Counted from the first letter of the stretch, positions 1 to 8,854 are shown. The stretch is 64,000 bases of DNA from JAFAZJ01 sp964437145 (GCA_964437145.1 CAYTFW010000007.1:1-64000); one strand, 5' to 3'. A program made the numbers and translations. Notes: generated by a model not told the origin, from the letters alone.

Positions 1-1
1 C

Positions 2-859
2 GCTGCCGGCAAATGGACCGACGCCGCCACCGGCGAGCATGGCGATCTGCTCGACCTCATCGCCATGAACCGCGGTCTCGATCGCCTGCCCGACGTGCTC
101 GACGAGGCCCGATCCTTCCTCGCCCTTCCACGGTCCAAACCGGCGCCCGAGCGGGTCCAGCGGAACGCGCCGGTCCCGACGGGGTCACCCGAATCCGCCC
201 GCCGTCTGTTCGCCATGTCGCGGCCGATTGTGGGCACAATCGCAGAGACGTATCTACGGAAGCGCGGCATCACGGCTTTGCACGACGCCACAGCACTTCG
301 CTTCCACCCTCGCTGCTACTACCGGCCCGACGCCGACGCTCCGACCGAAACCTGGCCGGCACTGATCGCCGCGGTCACCGATCTCGACGGCAAGATCACC
401 GGCGCGCATCGCACTTGGCTCGATCCATCGGGTCAGCACAAGGCGCCGATCGAAACCCCGAGGCGGGCGATGGGGCATCTCCTAGGTCACGGTGTCCGGT
501 TCGGTGTGGCGAACGACGTGATGGCGGCCGGCGAAGGCATCGAGACCATGCTGTCGCTGAGGGTTATCGTCCCGACTTTGCCGATGATCGCCGCGCTCTC
601 GGCCAATCACCTCGCCACGATCCTGTTCCCCCTGAGCCTCCGGCGCCTCTATGTCGCCCGAGACAACGATCCGGCCGGCGACGCCGCGATGGCGACCTTG
701 ACGGAACGGGCTGAGGCGGCCGGGATCGAGGCGCTGACGCTGTCGCCAACGCTTGACGATTTCAACGAGGACCTACGCCACCTCGGCATCGATGCGCTTC
801 GAGCGGCCTTGCGTGTGCAACTTGCACCGCAGGACGTGGCCCGCTTCATGGACCGATGA
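2..859 (+). CDS. Toprim-domain DNA primase-like protein (5' truncated by window)
   Basis: The reading frame is open from base 2, ahead of the first internal ATG at 65, and begins with residues AAGKWTDAATGEHGDLLDL. The true start therefore lies left of the window. That segment resembles the region after the CHC2-type zinc finger of mobile-element primase-like proteins. The middle carries a toprim glutamate motif (GEGIETMLSL) and the later acidic motif DNDPAGDAA, which bind metal in toprim domains. Proteins of this kind occur in alphaproteobacterial ICEs and conjugative plasmids and are thought to prime replication of transferred DNA. That role is inferred from the family. It is followed by DUF2493 in the same orientation. 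Confidence 0.8.
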   Translation, partial: AAGKWTDAATGEHGDLLDLIAMNRGLDRLPDVLDEARSFLALPRSKPAPERVQRNAPVPTGSPESARRLFAMSRPIVGTIAETYLRKRGITALHDATALRFHPRCYYRPDADAPTETWPALIAAVTDLDGKITGAHRTWLDPSGQHKAPIETPRRAMGHLLGHGVRFGVANDVMAAGEGIETMLSLRVIVPTLPMIAALSANHLATILFPLSLRRLYVARDNDPAGDAAMATLTERAEAAGIEALTLSPTLDDFNEDLRHLGIDALRAALRVQLAPQDVARFMDR

Positions 860-988
860 GAACGGCCGGGACGGGGGGATGAGTCCGAGTCTGGCTCTCC
901 GGGGGCCAGGATCGCATCGGATCGATGGGATCCCGCCTTGTCGGAAAGGGACCGCGCCCACGGCCTTCTAGAGGGCGATCGGACGGCG

Positions 989-998
989 NNNNNNNNNN
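989..998. other. Assembly gap (10 N)
   Basis: Ten unresolved bases lie immediately before a strong inverted repeat. A stable hairpin could be why sequence was lost here. The N run falls in non-coding DNA between the toprim gene and DUF2493. Confidence 0.99.
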
Positions 999-1091
999 CG
1001 GCGGCTATTTTCCGCCGCGCCCTGAAGGGCGCTTTGCATCGCGAAGCAAAATAGCCGCCGCCCGCCGTCCTCCGCTCCGCTCCGGCCGCTG
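999..1091 (+). ncRNA. Candidate structured leader upstream of DUF2493
   Basis: Two perfect 13-base arms, CGGCGGCTATTTT (999-1011) and AAAATAGCCGCCG (1048-1060), enclose two smaller hairpins. One is GCGCCC-TGAA-GGGCGC (1017-1032). The other is CTTTGC (1032-1037) pairing with GCGAAG (1041-1046), with one G-U pair. The fold would be a three-way junction. A pyrimidine-rich tail containing TCCTCCGCT follows. The same layout with different arm sequences precedes DUF736 at 16477-16560. The DUF2493 start is about 100 bases downstream. It could be an RNA leader or a DNA-level cruciform. I do not recognise a named family. Confidence 0.5.
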
Positions 1092-1187
1092 TCGCTGCGC
1101 TCGGCGGTGCAGGCCCGGTCCGCCCGCCGCCTGGTGATCGCCACGAAGGCCGCGATGGGCGCGGCCGATCCGACAAGGGACATCACC

Positions 1188-2126
1188 ATGGCGACCGACC
1201 GCGATAATCCCGACTTCGAGCCGACGCACACATCCTCTCCCACCGACCGCGTTCTCACCGAACTCCAGCTCTTTGGCCACCGTCCCTTCCAGGAGGAGCC
1301 CGACCCAAGGCCGCTTCCCGAGGCCAACGCCATCGGTGGCGCAGTCGCCGACATCTTCGATGCGCTGGTCTCAACGCTCCGGGACACGCGCCTCGAACCT
1401 GACCTCGACGACCTGCTCTGGTCCACGGTCAACCTCTTCCACCGCGCAACCGACCGGGTCCAGCGCGAGCTCGACGACAACGAGGACGCCCAGAAGCGCA
1501 GCCAGAAGGAACAGGACGGCTCGGAAGTCCGCTCGGTCGAGCTCGAACAGCTCACAGCCGAAGGGCTGACACTCATCGAACGTCGCAACAGCATGGAGCT
1601 CTTCCGCGACCAGGCCGCCGAGCAGTTCGAACGCCACACCGGCTCAGTCTGGCGTCCACGCTCCGGGTCGATGGTCAACCATCGCACGCTCACCGCGGCA
1701 ATGATCGACAGCCGCGACTTTCTTGCCGCCAAGCGCCGCGCCGAGACCGAGGTGCTCCTGCCCACCGGCCCCAAGGTCGCTTTCACCGGTGGCCTGGATT
1801 TCAACGACCATCACACAATCTGGGACGCGCTCGACAAGGTTCAAACCAAGCATCCGGACATGGTCCTGCTGCACGGTGGCAGCCCCAAGGGCGCGGAACG
1901 CATCGCCGCTTGCTGGGCCGACAATCGCAAGGTCCCGCAGATCGCGTTCAAGCCTGATTGGACCCGTCACGCCAAGGCGGCACCCTTCAAGCGCAACGAC
2001 CAGATCCTCAGTGTCTTGCCGATCGGCGTCATCGTTTTTCCAGGCTCGGGCATCTCGGCGAACCTCGCTGACAAGGCGAAGAAGATGGGCATCCCGGTGT
2101 GGAAGTTCGGTGAGGGCGGCGCGTGA
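1188..2126 (+). CDS. DUF2493 (SLOG-like) domain protein
   Basis: This 312-residue protein has a C-terminal DUF2493 domain from about residue 200. Visible elements are KVAFTGGLDF, LLHGGSPKGAERIA and GVIVFPGSG, a Rossmann-like fold related to the SLOG nucleotide-binding superfamily. The N-terminal half is charged and probably helical. The frame is open further upstream, but ATG 1188 is chosen because AAGGGA lies just before it. Such proteins recur in the early region of alphaproteobacterial ICEs, and their ligand is not established. The structured element at 999-1091 forms its leader. The ORF ends about 170 bp before the next promoter. Confidence 0.8.
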   Translation: MATDRDNPDFEPTHTSSPTDRVLTELQLFGHRPFQEEPDPRPLPEANAIGGAVADIFDALVSTLRDTRLEPDLDDLLWSTVNLFHRATDRVQRELDDNEDAQKRSQKEQDGSEVRSVELEQLTAEGLTLIERRNSMELFRDQAAEQFERHTGSVWRPRSGSMVNHRTLTAAMIDSRDFLAAKRRAETEVLLPTGPKVAFTGGLDFNDHHTIWDALDKVQTKHPDMVLLHGGSPKGAERIAACWADNRKVPQIAFKPDWTRHAKAAPFKRNDQILSVLPIGVIVFPGSGISANLADKAKKMGIPVWKFGEGGA

Positions 2127-2298
2127 GCGCCGCCTGCCAGCGCAGAGGATCTCTCAGTGAGTCGAGCGGGCTCGAACTTTCGCCGTCTTCCCGGAACTGT
2201 CCAACCGTAGAGATGGCGACCGCCGGATCACACGAGACCCGACTGTCCAGCTGACGGGGCGATGCGACGGCGCGGAGCCGCCCATCGGATCAGCGCGA

Positions 2299-2330
2299 TT
2301 GACTCCGTACCATGATACGGACTGTAATTT
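2299..2330 (+). promoter_or_regulatory. MerR-type promoter/operator of the merR-HMA gene
   Basis: A -35 box TTGACT (2299-2304) is followed by the dyad CCGTA-CCATGA-TACGG (2305-2320), then a -10 such as TAATTT (2325-2330) about 20 bp from the -35. Over-long spacing with the dyad between the boxes is the hallmark of MerR-family promoters. The dyad closely matches the Tn501/Tn21 mer operator half-sites as I recall them. It lies just before the regulator's start, so autoregulation is expected. Confidence 0.85.
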
Positions 2331-2340
2331 GGTCAACGCC

Positions 2341-3042
2341 ATGGCCTCAGCGATGACCATCAGCCGAGCGGCCGAACAGGCGGGCGTCGGCGTCGAAACG
2401 ATCCGCTTCTACGAGCGCCGCGGGCTCATTCGCCAACCCGCGCGACCACGCAGTGGTGGTTATCGCTTTTATGACGACGAGATCGTGGAGCGCATCCGCT
2501 TCATCCGGCATGCACAGGACCTTGGTTTCTCCTTGCGCGAGATCATGGAACTCCTGTCGCTCCGCACCGACCCGAGCGCCGATTGTGGCGATGTCCGCGC
2601 CCAGGCAGTAACGAAGCGGCAGGACGTCAATCGCAAGATCGCGCAGCTCAAGCAGATACGGTCGGCGCTTGATGAGCTCATCGCTTCTTGTCCCGGCGGC
2701 GGTGCGCTACGCGCCTGCACGATCCTCGATGCCCTCGCAGGTCGTCCAGCCGCCAATGCTACGCGGGCCGAAGTCCGACCGCACACGCAGGCAACGCGCC
2801 TGCAGCGAACAATGAAAGGCCGCAGCATGAAGACGACCACCTTCAAGATCGAAGGCATGCACTGCGATGGCTGTGCACGAACCATCGAGGCCCTCGTTTC
2901 GACAGAGCCGGGCGTTCGCAAGGCGACCGTCTTGTTCAAGACCCAGGAAGCCCGGGTCCTATTCGATCCGAAGGCGGTGACCGCTGGCCAGCTCGCGGCA
3001 GCGATCCGCAAGGCTGGGTATGCGGTCGTTAGTCAGTCTTGA
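2341..3042 (+). CDS. merR: MerR-family mercury-type regulator fused to a C-terminal HMA domain
   Basis: From ATG 2341 the protein has 233 residues. Residues 5-75 are a MerR winged-helix HTH (VGVETIRFYERRGLI). A dimerisation helix follows, then the metal loop CPGGGALRAC. Cysteines fall at 82, 117 and 126, the numbering of the Hg(II)-binding cysteines in Tn501 MerR. After a linker, residues 163-233 form a complete heavy-metal-associated (HMA) domain with the GMHCDGC motif (C175, C178), in the same frame with no stop. An internal ATG at 2827 with an upstream AAAGG could also yield the HMA domain alone. Matching dyads at 2305-2320 and 3177-3192 suggest it controls itself and the ATPase operon. 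ATG 2353 is an alternative start. Confidence 0.85.
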   Translation: MASAMTISRAAEQAGVGVETIRFYERRGLIRQPARPRSGGYRFYDDEIVERIRFIRHAQDLGFSLREIMELLSLRTDPSADCGDVRAQAVTKRQDVNRKIAQLKQIRSALDELIASCPGGGALRACTILDALAGRPAANATRAEVRPHTQATRLQRTMKGRSMKTTTFKIEGMHCDGCARTIEALVSTEPGVRKATVLFKTQEARVLFDPKAVTAGQLAAAIRKAGYAVVSQS

Positions 3043-3170
3043 CAGGGTCATCCGGCTCCATCGGATCCTGTTGTCATGCCGGCGACGGCCGCCCTGGGCG
3101 TGCCGAGGCTCTTGACCCGACCTCGCCTGCCCCCTTCGCGGTGTGGCCCCGCCTGACGATTTCCTACCTC

Positions 3171-3202
3171 TTGACTCCGTAGGTTGGTACGGGGTGCAGG
3201 CT
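3171..3202 (+). promoter_or_regulatory. MerR-type promoter/operator of the YPC ATPase-MacB operon
   Basis: TTGACT (3171-3176) is followed by CCGTA-GGTTGG-TACGG (3177-3192), with the same half-sites as the operator at 2305. The -10 is weak (around TGCAGG, 3196-3200 onward), as expected for an activator-dependent promoter. The ATPase start lies about 70 bp downstream. The shared half-sites argue that the MerR-HMA protein controls this operon. Confidence 0.8.
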
Positions 3203-3272
3203 CCAAGCTGGATCGTCGGATCGAGGCCCAAATTGGACCTTCTTCCGACCATCCGCCTCACAGGAGGCCCGC

Positions 3273-5720
3273 ATGACCGTCGCGACAACCCTCGAAACTG
3301 GCGCCCTCCCCTTGTGGACCGAAGAGCCGGCGAGCCGCCCGGATCGAGCGCGCATTCGGGCGCGCATCGGCGGGCTCCACTGCTCGCTGTGCACCAGTAC
3401 CATTGAGAAGGCGCTTCGGCGCAAACCCGGCGTCGACAAAGTCGCGGTAAGCCTGACCCACGAGCAGGCGCTGGTCGAATACGACCCGGCCCGCGTCGGT
3501 CCCGCCGAGCTGCTGCAGACACTCCGCGACATCGGCTACACGCTGCACGATCCGCGCAAGCTCCGCCCCTTCGAGGAGGAGGAGCGCGAACTCGTGCGCG
3601 AGGGACGGCGCTTCCTCGTGGCGGTGACTTTCAGCCTGATCAGCGTTGCGCTGATCGCAACCCCGACCGGCATCGGGACGATCCTGCTTCCGCTGGTGGC
3701 CACGCTCGGTCTCATCGCCTTCGTGTTCCTTGTGCTGCGCGCGCAGGGGCTGTGGATCGCGACCGCGAGCGCCGCCGGGCTCGGCGTGTTTGCCGGCGCC
3801 CTGCTGCTGTATCGCGAAGCGCTTAGCCTGACCTCGGTCACGCCGTGGCTTGTCGGCGCGCTGGCGGTTGCGCTCGTCATTGGCGTTGCCCAGCACATTC
3901 TCCACATGGCAGTCCAGGCCTTGCGCCGCGGGATCCTCAATCAACATGTGCTGCTGGAGGCCGGCGCCTTCGCCGGCCTCGCCGGCGGCCTGATCGGCCT
4001 TGTGTTCGATCCGCCGGGCTACCCGACCGCACCGTTCTTCGCGGTCGCGGTCATGGTCGCCACCTATCACCTCTTCTCCGAATGGCTGTCGCTGATCGTG
4101 AAAACGCGCAGCTCGCAAGCTGTCAAGCGGCTGCTCGACCTGCAGCCGGATGTTGCCCGCGTTCTGCGGAACAGCCGAGAAGAGGAAGTCCCGATCGACG
4201 CTGTAAAGCTTGGCGATCTGGTGCGCGTCCGGCCGGGTGAACGCCTGCCCGTCGATGGCGAGGTCGTGGAGGGCCATTCCTCGGTCGACCAGGCGCTTGT
4301 CACCGGTGAGCCGACTCCGGTCGAGCGCAGAAGGGGTGACACCGTCATCGGTGGGTCGATCAACGGCACAGGCACGCTGCTCGTGCGGGTCACCGCTGTC
4401 GGTGACGAGAGCTTCCTGCAACGGATCGCCCGAGAGGTCGAAGACGCCCGCGCGTTGAAGCCGGGCATCCTGCACCTGGTGGATCGTGTGCTCGTTGTTT
4501 ACACGCCTACGGTGCTCTTCATTGCCCTGCTCGCCGTGCTTGGCTGGGTGATGGTCCCCTGGCTCCTCGGCAGCGAGCCTGACCTGCAGCGGGCGGTCTT
4601 CGCGGGCTTGAGCGTCCTCGTCATGGGATACCCCTGCGCCGTCGGCATCTCGGCGCCACTGTCGATTGTGCGCGGCGCCGGCGAGGCTGCCGAGCGCGGC
4701 ATTCTCATGCGCACCGGCGAGGCGTTTCAGGGCTATCGCCTGGCGACGCAGATTGCCCTCGACAAGACCGGGACCCTGACGGCGGGAAAGCCGCGGCTGA
4801 TCGAGATCGAAGCGACCGGCGCCGGTGAGGAAGAGCTGATTGCCCTGGCCGCCGGGGTGGAAGCAGCCTCCGAGCATCCGCTCGCTGATGCGATTGTCAC
4901 CGCCGCCTTCGAGCGCGGCATCACGCCGCCAGAGGTGGAGCGCTTCGAGGCTGTACCGGGCAAAGGCGTGCGGGCTGAGGTCGGCGGCGAGACGGTTCTG
5001 GCCGGCAATGCACGCTTCCTGGCGGAGAGCAGCGTTGACTTGGGGATGCTGACCCACCGTATCGAGATGCTGGAAGGCGCTGGCCGGACGGTGATCGCCG
5101 TCGCCGGCGGGGGGCGGCCGCTCGGACTTCTTGCCTTGGGTGACACCGTCAGGTCTGAGGCCGCTGAGGCAGTGGCGGCGCTCAAGCAGGCAGGCGTCCG
5201 CACCGTGCTGGTCACCGGCGACAACGAACGCAGTGCCCACCGTGTTGCGGCCGAGCTCGGGATCGACGAGGTGCACGCCGGCATTCTGCCAGGCCAGAAG
5301 GCGGAGCTTGTCCGCCAACTTCAACAAGACGGCCGGGTGGCGATGGTTGGCGACGGCATCAACGACGCACCGGCTTTGATGCAGGCCGATGTGGGCATCG
5401 CCATGGGCGGCGGGACCGACATCGCCATCGAATCCGCCGACATCATCATCCTGAGCAATCGCCTCGACGGGGTGGTGGTGGCCCGCGACATCAGCCGTCG
5501 CAGCTATCGCAAGATGGTGCAGAACGTCTCACTCGCCTTCCTGTTCAACGGCATCGGCGTGCCGCTGGCGGCAACCGGCCTCGTCTATCCGGTCTGGGCA
5601 ATGGTCGCGATGGCGGTGAGCGTGACCGCGATCTTCTTCAACTCCTTGTGGGGCCGCCCGTCTCTGTTCTTCCAGGCAATCCTCAGCGTCGGCAAACCGG
5701 TCGCGGCGGAGAAGGCATGA
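3273..5720 (+). CDS. P1B-type heavy-metal ATPase with a YPC transmembrane motif
   Basis: This 815-residue integral membrane pump has an N-terminal HMA domain (GLHCSLC, 34-40), the actuator motif VTGEPTPV (343-350), phosphorylation motif DKTGT (497-501), EHPLA and GDGINDAP. These are the full set for a heavy-metal P-type ATPase. The intramembrane metal-site motif is MGYPCAV (451-457): YPC where copper and zinc pumps have CPC, so one ligand cysteine is replaced by tyrosine. The metal cannot be read from sequence. The mercury-like regulator upstream suggests Hg, Cu or another soft metal. An ACAGGAGG-type ribosome site precedes the ATG. Its stop overlaps the next ORF (ATGA). Confidence 0.9.
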   Translation: MTVATTLETGALPLWTEEPASRPDRARIRARIGGLHCSLCTSTIEKALRRKPGVDKVAVSLTHEQALVEYDPARVGPAELLQTLRDIGYTLHDPRKLRPFEEEERELVREGRRFLVAVTFSLISVALIATPTGIGTILLPLVATLGLIAFVFLVLRAQGLWIATASAAGLGVFAGALLLYREALSLTSVTPWLVGALAVALVIGVAQHILHMAVQALRRGILNQHVLLEAGAFAGLAGGLIGLVFDPPGYPTAPFFAVAVMVATYHLFSEWLSLIVKTRSSQAVKRLLDLQPDVARVLRNSREEEVPIDAVKLGDLVRVRPGERLPVDGEVVEGHSSVDQALVTGEPTPVERRRGDTVIGGSINGTGTLLVRVTAVGDESFLQRIAREVEDARALKPGILHLVDRVLVVYTPTVLFIALLAVLGWVMVPWLLGSEPDLQRAVFAGLSVLVMGYPCAVGISAPLSIVRGAGEAAERGILMRTGEAFQGYRLATQIALDKTGTLTAGKPRLIEIEATGAGEEELIALAAGVEAASEHPLADAIVTAAFERGITPPEVERFEAVPGKGVRAEVGGETVLAGNARFLAESSVDLGMLTHRIEMLEGAGRTVIAVAGGGRPLGLLALGDTVRSEAAEAVAALKQAGVRTVLVTGDNERSAHRVAAELGIDEVHAGILPGQKAELVRQLQQDGRVAMVGDGINDAPALMQADVGIAMGGGTDIAIESADIIILSNRLDGVVVARDISRRSYRKMVQNVSLAFLFNGIGVPLAATGLVYPVWAMVAMAVSVTAIFFNSLWGRPSLFFQAILSVGKPVAAEKA

Positions 5721-6910
5721 GCGCAGTGACCAGAGGACTCCGAAACCCCTTCAGGACCCGGGTGCGCACCGGCGTCGTGGTGCTCCTCCTCGCCATCATC
5801 ATCGGGCTCTTCGCGGTGATGGTCCAGGGTGCCTCCCTCACGCGGCAGAAGTTGGAGGACTTGCAGGCGAGCGTCCGGACTGTCGTTGAGCTGCGCGAGG
5901 CTGGCGCGTTCGGTACCGGGGGCTTCGGCGGCGACAGGCCGATCGGCGCGGATACGTTCTCTCTCGCCACGCTGGAACAGGTGCGACGTATCGCGAGCGC
6001 CGGCCACATCACCAGGATCGAGGAGTACATCCATGCCCCCGAGATCGATGCAACCAGGCCGAATGCTTACGCGATGATCATCGGCCTTCGCCCCACGGCC
6101 CCGATGCGCGCGATCGGCGAAGTCGACTACGAGAATGCCCGGATCATTGCGGGGCGAGCCTTGAGCGAGACGGATGCTGACCGGGACGTGGCTGTTGTCG
6201 GTCGCCTGTATGCGAAGGAGCGTTTGGGCATCGACGCGCGCAGCGAGACCAGGCTCAGCGGACGTACGCTCGCTTTGAATGGCCACACGCTCGATGTCAT
6301 CGGCATCTACGCCACCGGCAACGATTTCGGGGACAACCACGTCTTCGTTCCCCTGGAAACGTTCCGACGGATCTACAATCCCGGAGACAAGCTCTCCAAG
6401 ATCCGCGTTACGGTCGACTCGGTCGCGAACGTCGAGGCCGTCACTGCAGATCTCAAGCAGTTGCGGGGGGTCGACGCTGTCACCGCGTCCGAGCAGGTGT
6501 CGACGGCCAGGACCACTCTCGGCAGCATGGCCGCCGCTACGCTCTACGCCTCGCTTCTGCTGTTCGCGATCGGCGGCGTGCTTGTGGCGTTCGTCATGGT
6601 GCTCGCGACCAAGGAGCGCATTCGGGAGATCGGCACGCTCAAGGCGATCGGCGCTTCCAACTGGGAGATCGTGAAGCAGTTCCTGGCTGAAGTCCTCGCC
6701 TTAACTCTTCTCGCTGCGGTCGGGGCCGTCCTCGTCGCCGCCCTGTTCGGCTTTGCCCTGCGCGCGGCCTTGGACCTCGAACTGCGCCTCGATCAGAACA
6801 CGGCCCTGTTGATCGTGCTCGGCGGATTCGCCTTTGCCGCGATCGGCAGCTGCTATCCGGTCTTCAAGGGCATCCGGCTCAGCCCCGTGCAAGCCATGAA
6901 GGACACGTAA
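5717..6910 (+). CDS. MacB/FtsX-family ABC transporter permease 1
   Basis: This 397-residue protein has one N-terminal transmembrane helix (VVVLLLAIIIGLFAV), a large periplasmic domain of about 230 residues, and three C-terminal helices. KERIREIGTLKAIGAS near the first of these is the conserved cytoplasmic coupling segment of FtsX/MacB permeases. ATG 5717 overlaps the ATPase stop and is preferred over earlier in-frame codons. It is followed 11 bp later by a second, related permease and then by the ATPase, so the exporter is probably a heterodimer. MacB-type systems usually act on periplasmic substrates rather than moving ions through a pore. The substrate here is unknown. Confidence 0.85.
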   Translation: MSAVTRGLRNPFRTRVRTGVVVLLLAIIIGLFAVMVQGASLTRQKLEDLQASVRTVVELREAGAFGTGGFGGDRPIGADTFSLATLEQVRRIASAGHITRIEEYIHAPEIDATRPNAYAMIIGLRPTAPMRAIGEVDYENARIIAGRALSETDADRDVAVVGRLYAKERLGIDARSETRLSGRTLALNGHTLDVIGIYATGNDFGDNHVFVPLETFRRIYNPGDKLSKIRVTVDSVANVEAVTADLKQLRGVDAVTASEQVSTARTTLGSMAAATLYASLLLFAIGGVLVAFVMVLATKERIREIGTLKAIGASNWEIVKQFLAEVLALTLLAAVGAVLVAALFGFALRAALDLELRLDQNTALLIVLGGFAFAAIGSCYPVFKGIRLSPVQAMKDT

Positions 6911-6921
6911 GGAGAGCCTCG

Positions 6922-8184
6922 ATGGGAATGATCGTCTTGGGGCTTCGCAATCTGCTGCGGAACAAGGTGCGGCTGGTTCTCGTGGCGATTCTGATCGGCG
7001 TGCCGTTCTTCCTGCTCCTCGCCATGCAGTCGATTGGGGACGCGGTGCAGCGGCAGACAGCGGTATTGGCCGAGAACGTGAATACAGTGCTGCAAATCCG
7101 TGCGCGCGGCTCGATGGGGCACGTGAACATGGTGGGGCAGGATCGCATCCTGCCCCAGGATGTCCTGGAGAAGGTGCGCGGGATCGAGCACGTGGAGCAG
7201 GTCGAGTCGTACCTGCTGGCCATGGCGCCCATCACGCCGCCCAACTTCGTCATGCATGTGGGACTGGCGCCGACCGCCGTGAAACGCCTGGAGTCGCACG
7301 GCGAGGCGGGCAATCCACGGATCATCGCCGGCCGCGACTTCACGCCTGAAGATGCCGGACGGGACGTGGCGATCATCGGCCAGGGTTACGCCCAATGGGC
7401 AGGGATCAAGCCCGAGGACATGGGCACGGCAATACTGACCGTGGACCCGACACGCACACATCCCGTGATCTTCGCCATGGAACGACCGACGCGGGAGCTC
7501 CGGATCGTCGGCATGTACGCCAGCGGCTACGTCTTTGGTGACCTGCAGCTCTTTCTGCCGATCGACACCTTCCGGTCGATCTACGGCACGGATCAGGGGA
7601 TCTCCTGGCTCTTCGTCAAAGTGGACTCGGTCGAAAACGTCCCGCTTGTGGCGCGACGCGTGAGAGAATCCGTCGGCGACGTGGTGGACATCCTTGTCCC
7701 CGAGAGCGCCGCCGTCTTCACCGCCACGACGAGCCGTACGGTCATGCAGCTTTCCGGCGCCGGGGGTCTTCTGGCGATCGCGCTGATGGTGGTCGTCGTC
7801 TTCTTCGTTCTCCTGATGACGGTGCGGGAACGGGCACGCGAGATCGGCACGCTGAAGGCGATCGGTGCAGGCAATGGCGGCGTCACCGTTCAGTTCCTCA
7901 CCGAGGCCGTGGCGCTGAGCCTGCTTGGAGGTGCGCTCGGCCTGCTGCTCTTCCGGGCGGTGGGCGCGATGGTCACGGGGCGTCTCTTCTCGCTTGGCAT
8001 CGGCCCCTTCCTGCCGAGCCACTACAAGCCGCTGTTCGAGAGCCTCGCGGTCAGCAACCGGGTTACGGCTTCGGCGCTCCTTCTCGTCCTCGCGGTCGCT
8101 GTGCTCGCCGCCGTGGTCGGCAGTGCTTACGGCGTCTGGCAAGCCATAAAGCTCTCCCCGCTGGAGGCCATGAAGCATGAATAG
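6922..8184 (+). CDS. MacB/FtsX-family ABC transporter permease 2
   Basis: This 420-residue protein has the same topology as its neighbour: an N-terminal helix (VLVAILIGVPFFLLLAM), a periplasmic domain, and three C-terminal helices with RERAREIGTLKAIGAG. The C-terminus ends LSPLEAMKHE, a typical FtsX/MacB ending also seen in permease 1 (LSPVQAMKDT). AGGAGA lies upstream of ATG 6922. The gene overlaps the ATPase gene by 8 bp. The two permeases look like ancient duplicates that serve a shared ATPase. Confidence 0.85.
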   Translation: MGMIVLGLRNLLRNKVRLVLVAILIGVPFFLLLAMQSIGDAVQRQTAVLAENVNTVLQIRARGSMGHVNMVGQDRILPQDVLEKVRGIEHVEQVESYLLAMAPITPPNFVMHVGLAPTAVKRLESHGEAGNPRIIAGRDFTPEDAGRDVAIIGQGYAQWAGIKPEDMGTAILTVDPTRTHPVIFAMERPTRELRIVGMYASGYVFGDLQLFLPIDTFRSIYGTDQGISWLFVKVDSVENVPLVARRVRESVGDVVDILVPESAAVFTATTSRTVMQLSGAGGLLAIALMVVVVFFVLLMTVRERAREIGTLKAIGAGNGGVTVQFLTEAVALSLLGGALGLLLFRAVGAMVTGRLFSLGIGPFLPSHYKPLFESLAVSNRVTASALLLVLAVAVLAAVVGSAYGVWQAIKLSPLEAMKHE

Positions 8185-8854
8185 GGTAACGCCACTGATC
8201 GAGCTTCGCGGCGTCTCGAAGTCCTATCGCAAGGGCGGCGAAACGATCAACGCCATCGCCGACGTCGATCTCGAATTTGTGGAGAAGGGCATGGTCGCCA
8301 TCGTCGGCCCGAGTGGAAGCGGCAAGTCGACGCTTCTGCATCTGATCGGGGCCATGGACCGGCCCACGCGCGGCGAGGTCGTCGTCACGGGTCACGTGGT
8401 GAACGGCCTGTCGCAGGGCGAGCTGACCCGCTTTCGTCGGCGGACGGTAGGGTTCGTCTTCCAGACCTTCAACCTCATCCCGAACCTTACGGCCCTCGAG
8501 AACGTCGCACTGCCGATGGAATTCAACGATGTTGCAAAGTCAGAGAGAACCAAGCGGGCAAAGGCCCTGCTGGAGAGGTTTCAACTTGGCCACCGGCTCA
8601 AGCACCGTCCCCGCGAACTGAGCGGCGGCGAGATGCAGCGCGTGGCGATTGCTCGCGCCATCGCCAACGACCCGCGGCTGGTTCTCGCCGACGAGCCGAC
8701 CGGCAACCTCGACTCCAAGACCGGCACGCTGATCTACGAGTTGCTGAAGGAGATTTCGCGGGAGCGGACCGTCCTCGTCGTCACCCACTCTGAGGTACTG
8801 GCGGCGATGGCTGACCGGATGGTGCATCTCAAGGATGGACGGATCACAGCATGA
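8177..8854 (+). CDS. ABC transporter ATP-binding protein (MacB/LolD type)
   Basis: This 225-residue ATPase has Walker A GPSGSGKST (44-52), signature LSGGEMQRVAIARA (148-161), Walker B LVLADEPTGNLD (168-179) and a terminal switch histidine in VVTHSE. The pattern ADEPTGNLDS is typical of the LolD/MacB/FtsE branch. It overlaps permease 2 upstream and the CcdA-like gene downstream (ATGA at 8851), which indicates translational coupling. It should power the two adjacent permeases. No separate membrane-fusion protein is present in the operon. Confidence 0.9.
   Translation: MNRVTPLIELRGVSKSYRKGGETINAIADVDLEFVEKGMVAIVGPSGSGKSTLLHLIGAMDRPTRGEVVVTGHVVNGLSQGELTRFRRRTVGFVFQTFNLIPNLTALENVALPMEFNDVAKSERTKRAKALLERFQLGHRLKHRPRELSGGEMQRVAIARAIANDPRLVLADEPTGNLDSKTGTLIYELLKEISRERTVLVVTHSEVLAAMADRMVHLKDGRITA

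Noticed and set aside
3258..5327. Long leftward open frame of 689 codons opposite the YPC ATPase
   Set aside because: It mirrors the ATPase gene in a GC-rich region. The protein is Arg/Gln/Asp-rich without any domain, and the + strand has all P-type motifs.
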